From CAZIGK01 sp964538615 (GTDB lineage: Bacteria; Pseudomonadota; Alphaproteobacteria; Rickettsiales; RI-342): a DNA stretch of 64,000 bases. This document shows positions 50,711 through 58,732 of this stretch, piece by piece. The translations under genes were made by a program, and so were the position numbers. The notes beneath the pieces were generated by a model. It was not told the origin of the DNA. It worked only from the letters and a program-made list of their open reading frames with translations, and made no database searches. The stretch is from NCBI GenBank assembly GCA_964538615.1, contig CAZIGK010000002.1, positions 1-64,000 of the forward strand, written 5' to 3'. Numbering within the stretch: position 1 is the stretch's first letter; each line of letters opens with the position of its first letter.

Positions 50711-52582
50711 ATGCAAGTTCTGGTCTTTAATGCAGGCAGTTCCAGCCTGAAATTTGGTGTGTTTGACCTAAGCCGTGACGATAGCCGGTTGATTAAAGGC
50801 GAGTTTGAGCGATTTTCTCCCTCCGGTTGCTTGCTGCACTGGCGGGCTGGAGGAGAGCAGGGCAAAGATGAGACACGTCCTATGCCCTGCCAGACCATCT
50901 CGCAGGCGATTGCCATGGTGCCGGAACTCCTTCAGCAGGCGGGTATGACCGCGCTACAGGCGGTGGGGCATCGCGTGGCGCATGGGGGAGAGCGGTTTCA
51001 TCAGGCCACTGTTATTGATGATGATGTGCTGAGATACATTGAAGCCTGCACGCCGCTGGCTCCCTTGCATAATCCGGCTAATCTGGATGCGATAGAACTC
51101 AGCCGACTGCAATGGCCGGATATTCCGCAAGTTGCAGTATTTGATACAGCATTCCACCATTCCATTCCCGCCTACGCCACTACCTATGCCGTGCCGGAGG
51201 AGTGGCGCAAGAAGGGCTTGCGCCGCTATGGGTTTCACGGCACATCGCACCGCTATGTTGCATTGCGTGCTGCGGATGCAATGCAGAGCCACCTGACCGA
51301 CTTACGCCTGATTAGCTGTCATTTGGGCAATGGAGCCAGCCTGTGCGCCATCAGCCATGGGCTATCGGTGGATACGTCCATGGGCATGACGCCTCTGGAA
51401 GGGCTGGTGATGGGCAGCCGATCCGGCGATGTGGACCCCGGCATGTTTGCTTTTTTACAGCGGGAGATGGGGCTTTCTGCCATTGAGATAGAGCAGGCGC
51501 TCTATCAGGAAAGTGGTCTGAAAGCATTAACAGGCACCCATGATATGCGAGATATTGAGCAACGCGCCGCAGAGGGGGATAACAATGCGCAATTGGCTAT
51601 TCAGCTCTATGCCTACCGGGTGCGGAAATATATTGGCGCCTATGCCGCCGCCATGGGCGGCGTGGATGCCCTTGTGTTTACAGGCGGTATTGGCGAACAT
51701 TCCGCTACCATGCGTCGCCGCATTTGTGACCAGCTAGGATTCATGGGAATGATGGTAGATGAGGATGCGAATAGCCGTATTGCCCTGCAGGGGTTTGAAT
51801 GCGTGCCATTTCATATGCCACATTCCCGCGTGCGGTTATGGGTCACGCAGACCAATGAGCAATATATGATTGCACGGGAAACCTGCGATGCCCTGAAACA
51901 ATGTGCTGCGGTTCAAGCCACTCTGGCATCATCGTCGCCGGAGCATGGGGGGTGTCATGTGGTGATTCCCGTGGCGGTATCTGCCCGGCATGTGCATTTA
52001 TCGCAGCAGGCGGTGGAGGCCTTGTTTGGTAAGGGCTATCAACTGACCCGAATGAAAAACCTGCGCCAGCCGGGGGCGTGGGCAGCGCAGGAAACCGTAA
52101 AACTTATCGGGCCGAAAGGCACCTTCGAGCATGTACGGGTATTGGGGCCGGTACGTTCCCGCACACAAATAGAAGTGTCCCGTACGGATAGTTTTACCCT
52201 GGGAGTGGAAGCACCGGTGCGGCAATCCGGCGATCTGGAAGGCACCCCCACTCTGACGCTGCAAGGCCCGGCGGGAGACTTCACCACAGATGGGCTGATT
52301 ATCGCGGCGCGACATATCCATATGTCGCCCGCAGAAGCACAGGCCATGGGGCTAAAGCATGGGGATTATGTGCATGTGACCGTAGGGGAAAATGGTCGTC
52401 AGGTCTCTTTTGCTAATGTGTCGGTACGGGTGAGTGAGGATTTCATCACAGAAATGCATATTGATACAGATGAGGCAAATGCCGCGGGTATCAGCCATCA
52501 GACGCAGGGGGAACTGGTAGTGCATACGGCAGATTGCCGGGTACATATTACCGGTGCACCCAGTATGCAACTGGCCGCCTGA
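50711..52582 (+). CDS. Acetate kinase fused to PduL-type phosphotransacylase
   Basis: 623 aa. Residues 1-~400 are acetate kinase: LVFNAGSSSLKFGVFD at the start, GHRVAHGG, VFDTAFHHSIP, YGFHGTSHRYV, SCHLGNGASLCA, MGMTPLEGLVMGSRSGDVDPG and FTGGIGEHSA. A short linker (~400-415) leads to a PduL domain: VIPVAVSARHVHLSQQAVEALFG, RPGAWAAQETVKL-type LRQPGAWAAQETVKLIGPKG, VSRTDSFTLG and IIAARHIHMSPAEAQAMGL, whose histidines bind the two metal ions. The fusion would couple acyl-CoA + phosphate to acyl-phosphate and then ATP in one polypeptide. The frame is continuous and intact across the junction, so it is not a frameshift. FabI follows 56 bp downstream. Confidence 0.93.
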   Translation: MQVLVFNAGSSSLKFGVFDLSRDDSRLIKGEFERFSPSGCLLHWRAGGEQGKDETRPMPCQTISQAIAMVPELLQQAGMTALQAVGHRVAHGGERFHQATVIDDDVLRYIEACTPLAPLHNPANLDAIELSRLQWPDIPQVAVFDTAFHHSIPAYATTYAVPEEWRKKGLRRYGFHGTSHRYVALRAADAMQSHLTDLRLISCHLGNGASLCAISHGLSVDTSMGMTPLEGLVMGSRSGDVDPGMFAFLQREMGLSAIEIEQALYQESGLKALTGTHDMRDIEQRAAEGDNNAQLAIQLYAYRVRKYIGAYAAAMGGVDALVFTGGIGEHSATMRRRICDQLGFMGMMVDEDANSRIALQGFECVPFHMPHSRVRLWVTQTNEQYMIARETCDALKQCAAVQATLASSSPEHGGCHVVIPVAVSARHVHLSQQAVEALFGKGYQLTRMKNLRQPGAWAAQETVKLIGPKGTFEHVRVLGPVRSRTQIEVSRTDSFTLGVEAPVRQSGDLEGTPTLTLQGPAGDFTTDGLIIAARHIHMSPAEAQAMGLKHGDYVHVTVGENGRQVSFANVSVRVSEDFITEMHIDTDEANAAGISHQTQGELVVHTADCRVHITGAPSMQLAA

Positions 52583-52608
52583 AACAATCTGAAACAATCT
52601 GAAACAAA
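52580..52608. repeat. Short tandem repeat at the end of the ackA-pduL fusion
   Basis: Two full copies and a partial third of TGAAACAATC, beginning at the TGA stop codon of the fusion gene. Copy-number change would alter only the distance to fabI. Confidence 0.8.
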
Positions 52609-52638
52609 ACGCATGACCACGGAAGGGAGCCGTATGAT

Positions 52639-53412
52639 ATGGGCACACTGAGCGGAAAAAAAGGACTGGTGATTGGCATTGCCAACGAGCACAGCATTGC
52701 ATGGGGCTGCGCCAAAGCCTTTCATGAAGCAGGGGCAGAACTGGCCATTACCTACCTGAATGAAAAGGCTGAGCCACATGTGCGCCCATTGGCGGAGGCT
52801 GTTCAAGCCCCCATTCTTCTGCCACTGGATGTGCAAAATGCCACGCAGATGGACGCCGTGTTTGAGCGAATTCACGCAGAATGGGGGCGGCTGGATTTTG
52901 TGCTGCATTCCATTGCCTTTGCCCCGAAAGATGATTTGCATGGCCGGGTGGCAGATTGCTCCCGCGAGGGGTTTTTGAAAGCGATGGATGTCTCCTGCTA
53001 TTCTTTTATTGAACTGGCGCACCGCGCTGAACCATTGTTGGCAAAAGGAGAACCCGGCGGTGCCCTGCTGACGGTCAGTTACTATGGCAGCCAGAAAGTC
53101 GTACCCAACTATGGGGTTATGGGGCCTGTGAAAGCCGCTTTGGAGAGTGCCGTGCGTTACCTCTCTGATGAGTTGGGTGCCAATGGCATTCGGGTTAATG
53201 CCATTTCACCGGGGCCACTCCTTACCCGTGCAGCCAGTGGCATTGCACATTTTGATGCATTGCTGGAAGAAGCGCGCGAAAAATCTCCCAAGCATCAGGT
53301 GGTGGATATTGACGATATTGGCGCACTTGCCCGCTTTTTGGTCAGCGATGACGCCAAAGCCATTACCGGGAATGTCTCCTACATTGACGCCGGTTTTCAC
53401 GTGGTGCTGTGA
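52639..53412 (+). CDS. fabI: Enoyl-[acyl-carrier-protein] reductase (NADH), FabI
   Basis: Final step of each fatty-acid elongation cycle. 257 aa short-chain dehydrogenase of the FabI type: GLVIGIANEHSIAWGCAK near the start (NAD loop GIANxxSIA), LHSIAFAPKDDL, and the catalytic Tyr/Lys pair in SYYGSQKVVPNYGVMGPVKAALES (Y-x6-K, ~residues 145-168). C-terminal NAISPGPLLTRAASGI and VSYIDAGFHV. The neighbouring MaoC and acetate-kinase genes form a recurrent alphaproteobacterial grouping. Confidence 0.95.
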   Translation: MGTLSGKKGLVIGIANEHSIAWGCAKAFHEAGAELAITYLNEKAEPHVRPLAEAVQAPILLPLDVQNATQMDAVFERIHAEWGRLDFVLHSIAFAPKDDLHGRVADCSREGFLKAMDVSCYSFIELAHRAEPLLAKGEPGGALLTVSYYGSQKVVPNYGVMGPVKAALESAVRYLSDELGANGIRVNAISPGPLLTRAASGIAHFDALLEEAREKSPKHQVVDIDDIGALARFLVSDDAKAITGNVSYIDAGFHVVL

Positions 53413-53754
53413 AATTAAGAGGGGAGACCGATTGCCTGTGCGGTAAGTTAATGACTACAGGCGCTGCGTGACCCGGAGTAGGCAAAATATTTTGCCGTAG
53501 ATAAACCGTGTTAGCTAGATTTTTTCTCGTTTATTATAATGTTATTTTTTATTTTATTATCGATTGAAATCTATGGTGGTCGGTAGCGGAGAGCTATCGA
53601 ACTGTTCGGACAAACTTCTTGAAGCTATTCAACGCTCCAGCAAGTTGTTCGATTCCGTTACGGTGGCTAGATAGCTATCCAAAATCACCATCTTGATAAG
53701 TAACCGAATTGGTTTATGATTACGAAAATTATGTCTGTAGACTAGGGGATTTAT
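53413..53754. other. AT-rich intergenic region before the restriction-modification genes
   Basis: About 340 bp without a gene. Contains the 16-bp palindrome at 53481-53496 and long A/T runs. It marks the change from the GC-rich core to the AT-richer restriction-modification pair. Confidence 0.6.
53481..53496. promoter_or_regulatory. Perfect 16-bp palindrome
   Basis: GGCAAAATATTTTGCC, fully self-complementary, 69 bp after the fabI stop and about 260 bp before the methyltransferase. No T-run, so not a typical terminator; may be a protein-binding site. Confidence 0.4.
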
Positions 53755-54639
53755 ATGCGTGGTAGTATGCTCAAGGAGCCTAGAAATATCAGTAGGCTTG
53801 ATACGGATCGCAGTGTGGTGATGGCATGTCAAGACAACTTGAAATTTATGCGCCCCATGAAAGATGGCAGCATGAAGCTGGTAATGACTTCACCTCCCTA
53901 TAATATCGGCAAATCATACGAGAAGAAATCCCCTCTTAAAAATTACATTCAAGATCAGGCTCAGGTTATTTCTGAGTGCGTGCGCCTACTTCATCCGAAC
54001 GGTTCGCTGTGCTGGCAAGTCGGAAACCATGTTCAGAATGGCGAAATTTTCCCGCTCGATATTGTGCTGTATCATATTTTCAAAGATCATGGGTTGAAGC
54101 TAAGAAATCGGATCGTCTGGCACTTTGAGCATGGCTTGCATTGTTCCAACCGCATGTCTGGACGGTATGAAACAATTATGTGGTTTACGAAAGGTGATGA
54201 TTATACTTTTAACTTAGACCCTATTCGCGTGCCCTCGAAATATCCCAACAAGAAATACTACAAAGGTCCTAAAGCAGGTCAGCTATCTTCTAATCCCAAT
54301 GGCAAGAATCCAGGTGATGTCTGGATTTTTCCAAATGTGAAACATAACCATGCGGAGAAAACCATTCATCCTTGCCAATTTCCTATCGAGTTAGTTGAGC
54401 GGTTAGTTTTGTCTATGACGGATACCGGAGATGCGGTGTTCGATCCTTACATGGGCGTTGGATCAACTGTAGTTGGTGCGGTAAAACATAACCGTATTGG
54501 GTATGGCTGCGATGTAATGCCTGAATATGTCGATGTAGCTTGGCAGCGCATTCATGATTTACGCGCAGGGACGCTTAAAACGCGAGAAATGTACAAGCCG
54601 GTTTATGACCCCTCTCAGCCCTATGGAGGCCATAAATGA
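53755..54639 (+). CDS. DNA methyltransferase of a BstYI-like restriction-modification system
   Basis: 294 aa; an internal ATG at 53767 is a possible start. Motif IV is TSPPYN (~residues 44-49), the form typical of N4-cytosine methyltransferases; motif I is the C-terminal FDPYMGVGSTVVGAVKHNRIGYGCD (~223-247), so the order (IV before I) is that of the beta class. Between them lies a substrate-recognition region around IVWHFEHGLHCSNRMSGRYETIMWF. The N4-cytosine prediction is from the SPPY motif only. The stop overlaps the start of the endonuclease gene by 4 bp. Codon use and base composition are AT-richer than the flanking housekeeping genes, which suggests acquisition by transfer. Confidence 0.92.
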   Translation: MRGSMLKEPRNISRLDTDRSVVMACQDNLKFMRPMKDGSMKLVMTSPPYNIGKSYEKKSPLKNYIQDQAQVISECVRLLHPNGSLCWQVGNHVQNGEIFPLDIVLYHIFKDHGLKLRNRIVWHFEHGLHCSNRMSGRYETIMWFTKGDDYTFNLDPIRVPSKYPNKKYYKGPKAGQLSSNPNGKNPGDVWIFPNVKHNHAEKTIHPCQFPIELVERLVLSMTDTGDAVFDPYMGVGSTVVGAVKHNRIGYGCDVMPEYVDVAWQRIHDLRAGTLKTREMYKPVYDPSQPYGGHK

Positions 54640-55247
54640 GGATTGTAACGCACTACTCACATTTGAATGGGCTTGAGTATCTAATGGTTCATAAGCCGCA
54701 CCTGTGGGAGGAAATTAAAAAAGTCATTTCAAAGATTGATGCCGAGTCATGCAAAACCAAAGAATCTAAAGAAAAGCGCACAACAGGAAAGCGCTTCTAC
54801 TCTCCTATTGAACTCAATAAATGTATGAATGAAGGGCTCTCGAAGTATGGCTGGCATGAATCGAGAACCTCTTATTGGGTAACAGAGGATGCTCAATTGA
54901 TTCGCAAAACAATTCACATGGATGCAGCTCAGCAAAAGGCAGAAATTGAAGCGGCCGGTGGCAAGCCTATTTTCTCGTATAATCAAACTGACTTTGTGAA
55001 AGATAGAACTGCTGTAGAAGTACAATTCGGAAAATATTCATTTGTAGCCTACGATCTATTCGTCAAGCACATGGCATTTTTCGTAGGTGACGTTATCGAT
55101 GTTGGCATCGAAATTCTTCCAATGAAAGAACTGCAGCAGGAAATGTCCTCTGGTGTCGCTTATTACGAAGGTGAACTATATAATTTGATACGTCAGGGGC
55201 GCGGAATCCCCGCTGTACCACTTGTATTGGTTGGTATTGCGCCTTAA
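54636..55247 (+). CDS. Type II restriction endonuclease, BstYI/BglII family
   Basis: 203 aa, the same length I recall for BstYI (recognises R^GATCY). Strong resemblance over the whole protein to BstYI as I remember it: YSHLNGLEYLMVHKPHLWEEI near the start, DAESCKTKESKEK, GWHESRTSYWVT, then the catalytic block YNQTDFVKDRTAVEVQFGKYSFVAYDLFVKHMAFFV with Asp119, Glu128 and Gln130, which coincide in number with the BstYI active-site residues, and LPMKELQQEMSSGVAYYEGELYNLIRQGRGIPAVPLVLVGIAP at the end. Predicted specificity is therefore RGATCY. It overlaps the methyltransferase stop by 4 bp, so translation is coupled. No controller (C) protein is present. Confidence 0.93.
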   Translation: MRIVTHYSHLNGLEYLMVHKPHLWEEIKKVISKIDAESCKTKESKEKRTTGKRFYSPIELNKCMNEGLSKYGWHESRTSYWVTEDAQLIRKTIHMDAAQQKAEIEAAGGKPIFSYNQTDFVKDRTAVEVQFGKYSFVAYDLFVKHMAFFVGDVIDVGIEILPMKELQQEMSSGVAYYEGELYNLIRQGRGIPAVPLVLVGIAP

Positions 55248-55265
55248 AAGTCAATCGAACTGCCT

Positions 55266-55330
55266 AGAGTTGGCTGCTACACTCAAATATGTGGAATTAA
55301 AGCTGCTCTGAGTCTGGCGCAGCCAACTCT
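55266..55330. repeat. 12-bp inverted repeat after the endonuclease gene
   Basis: AGAGTTGGCTGC (55266-55277) and GCAGCCAACTCT (55319-55330), perfect arms with 41 bp between. It may form a terminator-like hairpin or mark the end of an acquired segment. No matching copy was seen at the left side of the restriction-modification pair. Confidence 0.5.
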
Positions 55331-55409
55331 CCATATTATTATAGTCGAACTCCCCACGGCTGGCGGTGGGAAAGAGTATGGGTAGCATTCCGTTCGTTTT
55401 AGTCCGGAA

Positions 55410-55485
55410 TGGTGGAGCCATGCGGAATCGAACCGCAGACCTCTACAATGCCATTGTAGCGCTCTACCAACTGAGCTATGACCCC
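55410..55485 (-). tRNA. tRNA-Ala (anticodon GGC)
   Basis: 76 nt including an encoded CCA end. Acceptor stem GGGGTCA pairs with TGGCTCC and includes the G3-U70 wobble pair that identifies alanine tRNAs. The D-arm has AGCTCAGTTGGTAGAGC, the anticodon stem CTACA/TGTAG frames the loop ATGGCAT with anticodon GGC, and the T-arm has GGTTCGATTCC. It reads Ala codons GCC and GCU. Confidence 0.97.
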
Positions 55486-55769
55486 ACACGGTCGGAAAAA
55501 AGCACATACGGCGCCACTTGACTGAACAGTAAACAATCGGCGCGGTTGGTACATAGGGGGCAGGCTTTTGGCCATACTCCTTAGGTGCAGGCAAGCTAAA
55601 TAACGTATTGCAGGGGGCTTGGCAAGGGCAAAATGCACCAGTCATATGCCACCTTCATAGTCGGCAGTGCCATAGGCGGGGCAGCAAAGTGTAAGTGGGG
55701 GCACGCGTGACGCTGTGATGCCTTTGATGCTGGTTTAACGTTCCTGCCGCAGGAACCGTAGGAGAATTA

Positions 55770-55979
55770 ATGTCCGCTTCGGTACTATGGTTTCGCATCA
55801 CGGGCATACACACCAATAAACTGCACACACAAACTTGCACATACATACTTTACGGACGACGCAAGGGGGCGGGGCAGGTGATGCAACATCTGCTTTCACA
55901 TTGTGACAGCATGCCATTTTTTGCCAACGTATCAAGCGGATACACCGCATTAAGGTCACGCCATGAAGCAGGCGCTTGA
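55770..55979 (+). CDS. Doubtful small hypothetical protein
   Basis: 69-codon frame with TAGGAGAA five bases before the ATG. The product is basic, with no hydrophobic segment and no family. A 17-bp inverted repeat, GTTCCTGC-N1-GCAGGAAC (55740-55756), lies just upstream of its ribosome-binding site. The frame ends 22 bp before the next gene. Without homology I cannot tell it from chance. Confidence 0.3.
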   Translation: MSASVLWFRITGIHTNKLHTQTCTYILYGRRKGAGQVMQHLLSHCDSMPFFANVSSGYTALRSRHEAGA

Positions 55980-56000
55980 TGACCATAAGGAGGAGAATCT

Positions 56001-56462
56001 ATGTCTGGTCAAACTTATTCCACCCCCCGCATGCATGATGATTTAGAGATAGCCACTCGCAAGGACATGCAGCGGCGAGCCGAGCATGAAAAACCCCTTT
56101 CTCTGCTAACGTTCAGCATGGGGTTTGTGGTCGGGGCGATTGGTTATTTTGTGCTGATTTATGCTATTTCTTCGGTGTTTGATCACCGTTTTTCTGGCAG
56201 TGAAATAATGGCAAGTTTTCTCATTATTGTCTCGGTGGTGGCGGTACTTGGGGTTGTGCCGCTGTGGTTGTTAAAGAAACTGGCGAGTCTGTCACGGGAT
56301 GTCGAGGGGGATGATTCCCGCTACGAGATGCGGCATTTTGCCGATGCACAGTCCCAACCGGATATTATTTCCCCTATGGAGCATACGACCCGTGCGGATG
56401 TGACCACCACCCCACAGGATGAACAAGAGGTGCAGCGGCAGTCTGTACCAAAGAAAAAATGA
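56001..56462 (+). CDS. Hypothetical membrane protein with two helices
   Basis: 153 aa, AAGGAGGAG upstream of the ATG. Two transmembrane segments, LLTFSMGFVVGAIGYFVLIYA (~residues 35-55) and ASFLIIVSVVAVLGVVPLWLL (~72-92), with a charged N-terminal tail and a long hydrophilic C-terminal tail that ends in KKK. No family recognised. Standalone. Confidence 0.65.
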   Translation: MSGQTYSTPRMHDDLEIATRKDMQRRAEHEKPLSLLTFSMGFVVGAIGYFVLIYAISSVFDHRFSGSEIMASFLIIVSVVAVLGVVPLWLLKKLASLSRDVEGDDSRYEMRHFADAQSQPDIISPMEHTTRADVTTTPQDEQEVQRQSVPKKK

Positions 56463-56687
56463 TGTTATCACGCAGCAGGGCAAGGAGAGGTATCGTAACA
56501 TGCCGCATGGTGAATCTATAGAAGCCGGAATGCGTTACATCTTTCCGACAGGCGGAAGAATAACGGAAAGGCCATTGATGTGAATGAGATGCTTTTTATA
56601 CAATAAACATCATGTTAAAACCGGGAAACGATGCACATGCATCGAACATGAGGGGGAATGAATAGACACAGTGGAATGGAGCCTGAC

Positions 56688-57320
56688 ATGCAAACCTCAT
56701 ATCCTCATAAAACAGGCCAAGCCCGCCCCACGCGCCCGTTGGAAGGCGACCAGAGCAAGAGCATGCACAGGGTGAAGCGACCCGCCCCTCTTCATCAGGA
56801 TGCGGATGTATTCTGGTCACAGCAGCAGAACCGCCGTTTCATACCCAATACCTATTCTCTGGCCGCAATATGGCTGCTGGTGCTGGGGTTATCCTACCTG
56901 ACCTCGATACCCATGCGGGCGCACATGGACTGGTATCATGCGCTGCCCAAATCTCGTCTGACACCGCCGGATTGGGTATTTAGCGTAGTGTGGCCTGTGC
57001 TTTATAGTAGTCTGGCGTTTGCTTTCTGGCGCGTGTGGCGAACATTAGCCCTGCGTGCGCAGGCTAGCACCACCATTGCGCTGTTCTTTGCCTTGCATAT
57101 GGCCACCAATTACCTCTGGACCTATATGTTTTTTGTGCGGGAATCTCCCGGTATGGGCTTTTACTGGCAATGGCTGGTGGATGTCGGTGCCATCATGCTG
57201 TGCTTATGGTTTACCCGCATTCACTGGATTGCGGGGGTATTGCTGTTGCCATATCTGGGCTGGCTGGGGTTTGCTACCTACCTGAATTGGGTGGTCTGGA
57301 ATCTGACCCCCACTTGGTAG
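56688..57320 (+). CDS. tspO: TspO/MBR family membrane protein
   Basis: About 210 aa from the ATG at 56688, preferred because GGAG lies six bases upstream; ATGs at 56676 and 56658 are in frame. Five hydrophobic helices with the TspO pattern: WYHALPKSRLTPPDWVFSVVWPVLYSSLAFAFW (~residues 82-115), FALHMATNYLWTYMFFV and LLLPYLGWLGFATYLNWVVW near the end. The N-terminal 60 residues are a hydrophilic extension not seen in typical 160-residue TspO proteins. TspO binds porphyrins and in alphaproteobacteria modulates tetrapyrrole-linked responses to oxygen and light; the role here is unproven. Confidence 0.88.
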   Translation: MQTSYPHKTGQARPTRPLEGDQSKSMHRVKRPAPLHQDADVFWSQQQNRRFIPNTYSLAAIWLLVLGLSYLTSIPMRAHMDWYHALPKSRLTPPDWVFSVVWPVLYSSLAFAFWRVWRTLALRAQASTTIALFFALHMATNYLWTYMFFVRESPGMGFYWQWLVDVGAIMLCLWFTRIHWIAGVLLLPYLGWLGFATYLNWVVWNLTPTW

Positions 57321-57328
57321 GCTGTGCA

Positions 57329-58060
57329 TCAGCCTACCAGAGCGGCCACCAACCCCATCAGGCTACCAAACACGCCACCCCAGATAACCAGCCATCCCAG
57401 ATGCTCTGCGATGATTTGTTGTACCATGGTTTTCACCTGCGATGGGCTGAGTTCTGCCAAACGGCTGTCAATCATGGCTTCCACCTTGTCCCGCAGGCTA
57501 TCAATAAAGCTGGATCCAGAAGATTCATCGCTATTGGGGGAGAGATGTTTTTCTGCCAGTTCCGCAATCATTTCCTGCAATTTTAGTTTGACGGGTTCCC
57601 GCATGGGCTGAAGCGCCTGTGCCCCCCCAACAAACGAGAGCATGCCGCCCAAAGGGGACTCCACAATAGCCTGCACAAGCTTATCAAACAGGGTGTCATA
57701 ATCGACTTTAGCGGCAATCTGTGTCGCCATGGTCTGATCTGCTTGGGGAGCTGAAGTATCGGCCATGGTTTGTTGCAGAAAAAAACGCTCAATATGCTGT
57801 TTATCAAAAAACTCTTTTAGCATCAGTTGCTTGATGGTGCTTTTGAATTCCTCGAAACGGTTGGGTATCACCCCGGATCCATACAATCCCGGTACTTTTT
57901 CAAATAACATATGTACAGCCAGCCAGTTGGTGATGCCACCGGAAAAGCCAAACAGCCCAACCTGTTGCAACAGATACGCGGCGGGTAGCTGCGGCATGGA
58001 AAAGCCGATAGCGGCCATAGCGGCAGTCGAGAGATTGGTGATGAGGGATGCATGTTTCAT
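57329..58060 (-). CDS. DUF445 family membrane-anchored protein
   Basis: 243 aa from the ATG at 58060. An N-terminal hydrophobic region (LITNLSTAAMAAIGF ... AAYLLQQVGLFGFSGGITNWLAVHMLF) carries the DUF445 hallmark (GxxGgitNWlAv.mLF), followed by an amphipathic helical domain IKQLMLKEFFDKQHIERFF and a C-terminal transmembrane helix (HLGWLVIWGGVFGSLMGLVAALV). The family is widespread and uncharacterised. Convergent with tspO, 8 bp apart. Confidence 0.85.
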   Translation of the reverse strand: MKHASLITNLSTAAMAAIGFSMPQLPAAYLLQQVGLFGFSGGITNWLAVHMLFEKVPGLYGSGVIPNRFEEFKSTIKQLMLKEFFDKQHIERFFLQQTMADTSAPQADQTMATQIAAKVDYDTLFDKLVQAIVESPLGGMLSFVGGAQALQPMREPVKLKLQEMIAELAEKHLSPNSDESSGSSFIDSLRDKVEAMIDSRLAELSPSQVKTMVQQIIAEHLGWLVIWGGVFGSLMGLVAALVG

Positions 58061-58104
58061 GGTCAATTCCATGTCTGGTCTGGTGAAAGGATAAAGGAGG
58101 GGGG

Positions 58105-58488
58105 TTATTCTTCAAATACGGCATCCGTACGTGCCCCAATGCGTATCAGATGCCCATTGGGATCTATCAGGTGAAACTCCCGCATATCCCACGGCATAGG
58201 GTGAATGGGGCTGAGGCGGGGAATGCCCTGCTGCGGTATCTCCGCAATTTGGAAAGATTCGTACCAGGCATCCACATCTTTCACACGGATATAGCAACCG
58301 GAATAGGAAAAATCCGGTTCCAGTTCTGGCATGCCGAAAAAATGAATCTCCGCTGCTTCGCGCACCAAAATAGCATAATCATCCGGGTGGCGCTGTACAA
58401 ACTGTGCCCGAAAGCCCAGTTGGGCATAGAACTCCAGTGTTTGATCCAGATGTTTACATGGCAATGTAGGAATTGCGCGTGCCGCCAT
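58105..58488 (-). CDS. VOC-superfamily protein (glyoxalase/bleomycin-resistance fold)
   Basis: 127 aa from the ATG at 58488, which has GGGAGG upstream. beta-alpha-beta-beta-beta repeats: IPTLPCKHLDQTLEFYAQLGF at the start, DYAILVREAAEIHFFGM in the middle, and MREFHLIDPNGHLIRIG at the end. This matches bleomycin-resistance-type proteins (metal or antibiotic binders). It lies 44 bp upstream of the DUF445 gene on the same strand. The substrate is not evident. Confidence 0.88.
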   Translation of the reverse strand: MAARAIPTLPCKHLDQTLEFYAQLGFRAQFVQRHPDDYAILVREAAEIHFFGMPELEPDFSYSGCYIRVKDVDAWYESFQIAEIPQQGIPRLSPIHPMPWDMREFHLIDPNGHLIRIGARTDAVFEE

Positions 58489-58669
58489 GATGTACCCTCC
58501 CGTGGCATTTGCATCTCTGGTCTTGTCCGCTTTCTTATCACTTATACCTGCGGGTCGTCCAGTCCTTGCGCAGCATAACCCAATCATGACAGCAGATTCT
58601 TCTGGGGGAGGTATTATGGCTATGCTAATCGTTGGGCAAAAAATGGTAGATGGTATCGTGACGGTCTAA

Positions 58670-58699
58670 AAAGAGCCGCGTGATCAGACGCGGCTCTTT
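58670..58699 (-). terminator. Rho-independent terminator of tpsA
   Basis: Perfect 12-bp stem (58670-58681 with 58688-58699), GATCAG loop, with TTTTTA following on the minus strand, 34 bp after the tpsA stop. Confidence 0.85.
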
Positions 58700-58732
58700 C
58701 CGTGATTCCGGTATAACTTCTGGGGGAAGATG

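Noticed and set aside
53413..55409. Restriction-modification pair as a complete mobile element or island
   Set aside because: No integrase, transposase, terminal inverted repeats at both ends or tRNA-end duplication seen; only composition suggests transfer.
55283..55645. Open frames across the tRNA-Ala gene
   Set aside because: They overlap the tRNA and have no protein features.
55752..55800. EcfG (general stress) promoter starting at GGAAC
   Set aside because: No CGTT element at 16-17 bp spacing.
58487..58669. 60-codon plus-strand frame with a signal-peptide-like start
   Set aside because: No ribosome-binding site at its start, which abuts the VOC start codon on the other strand; no family.
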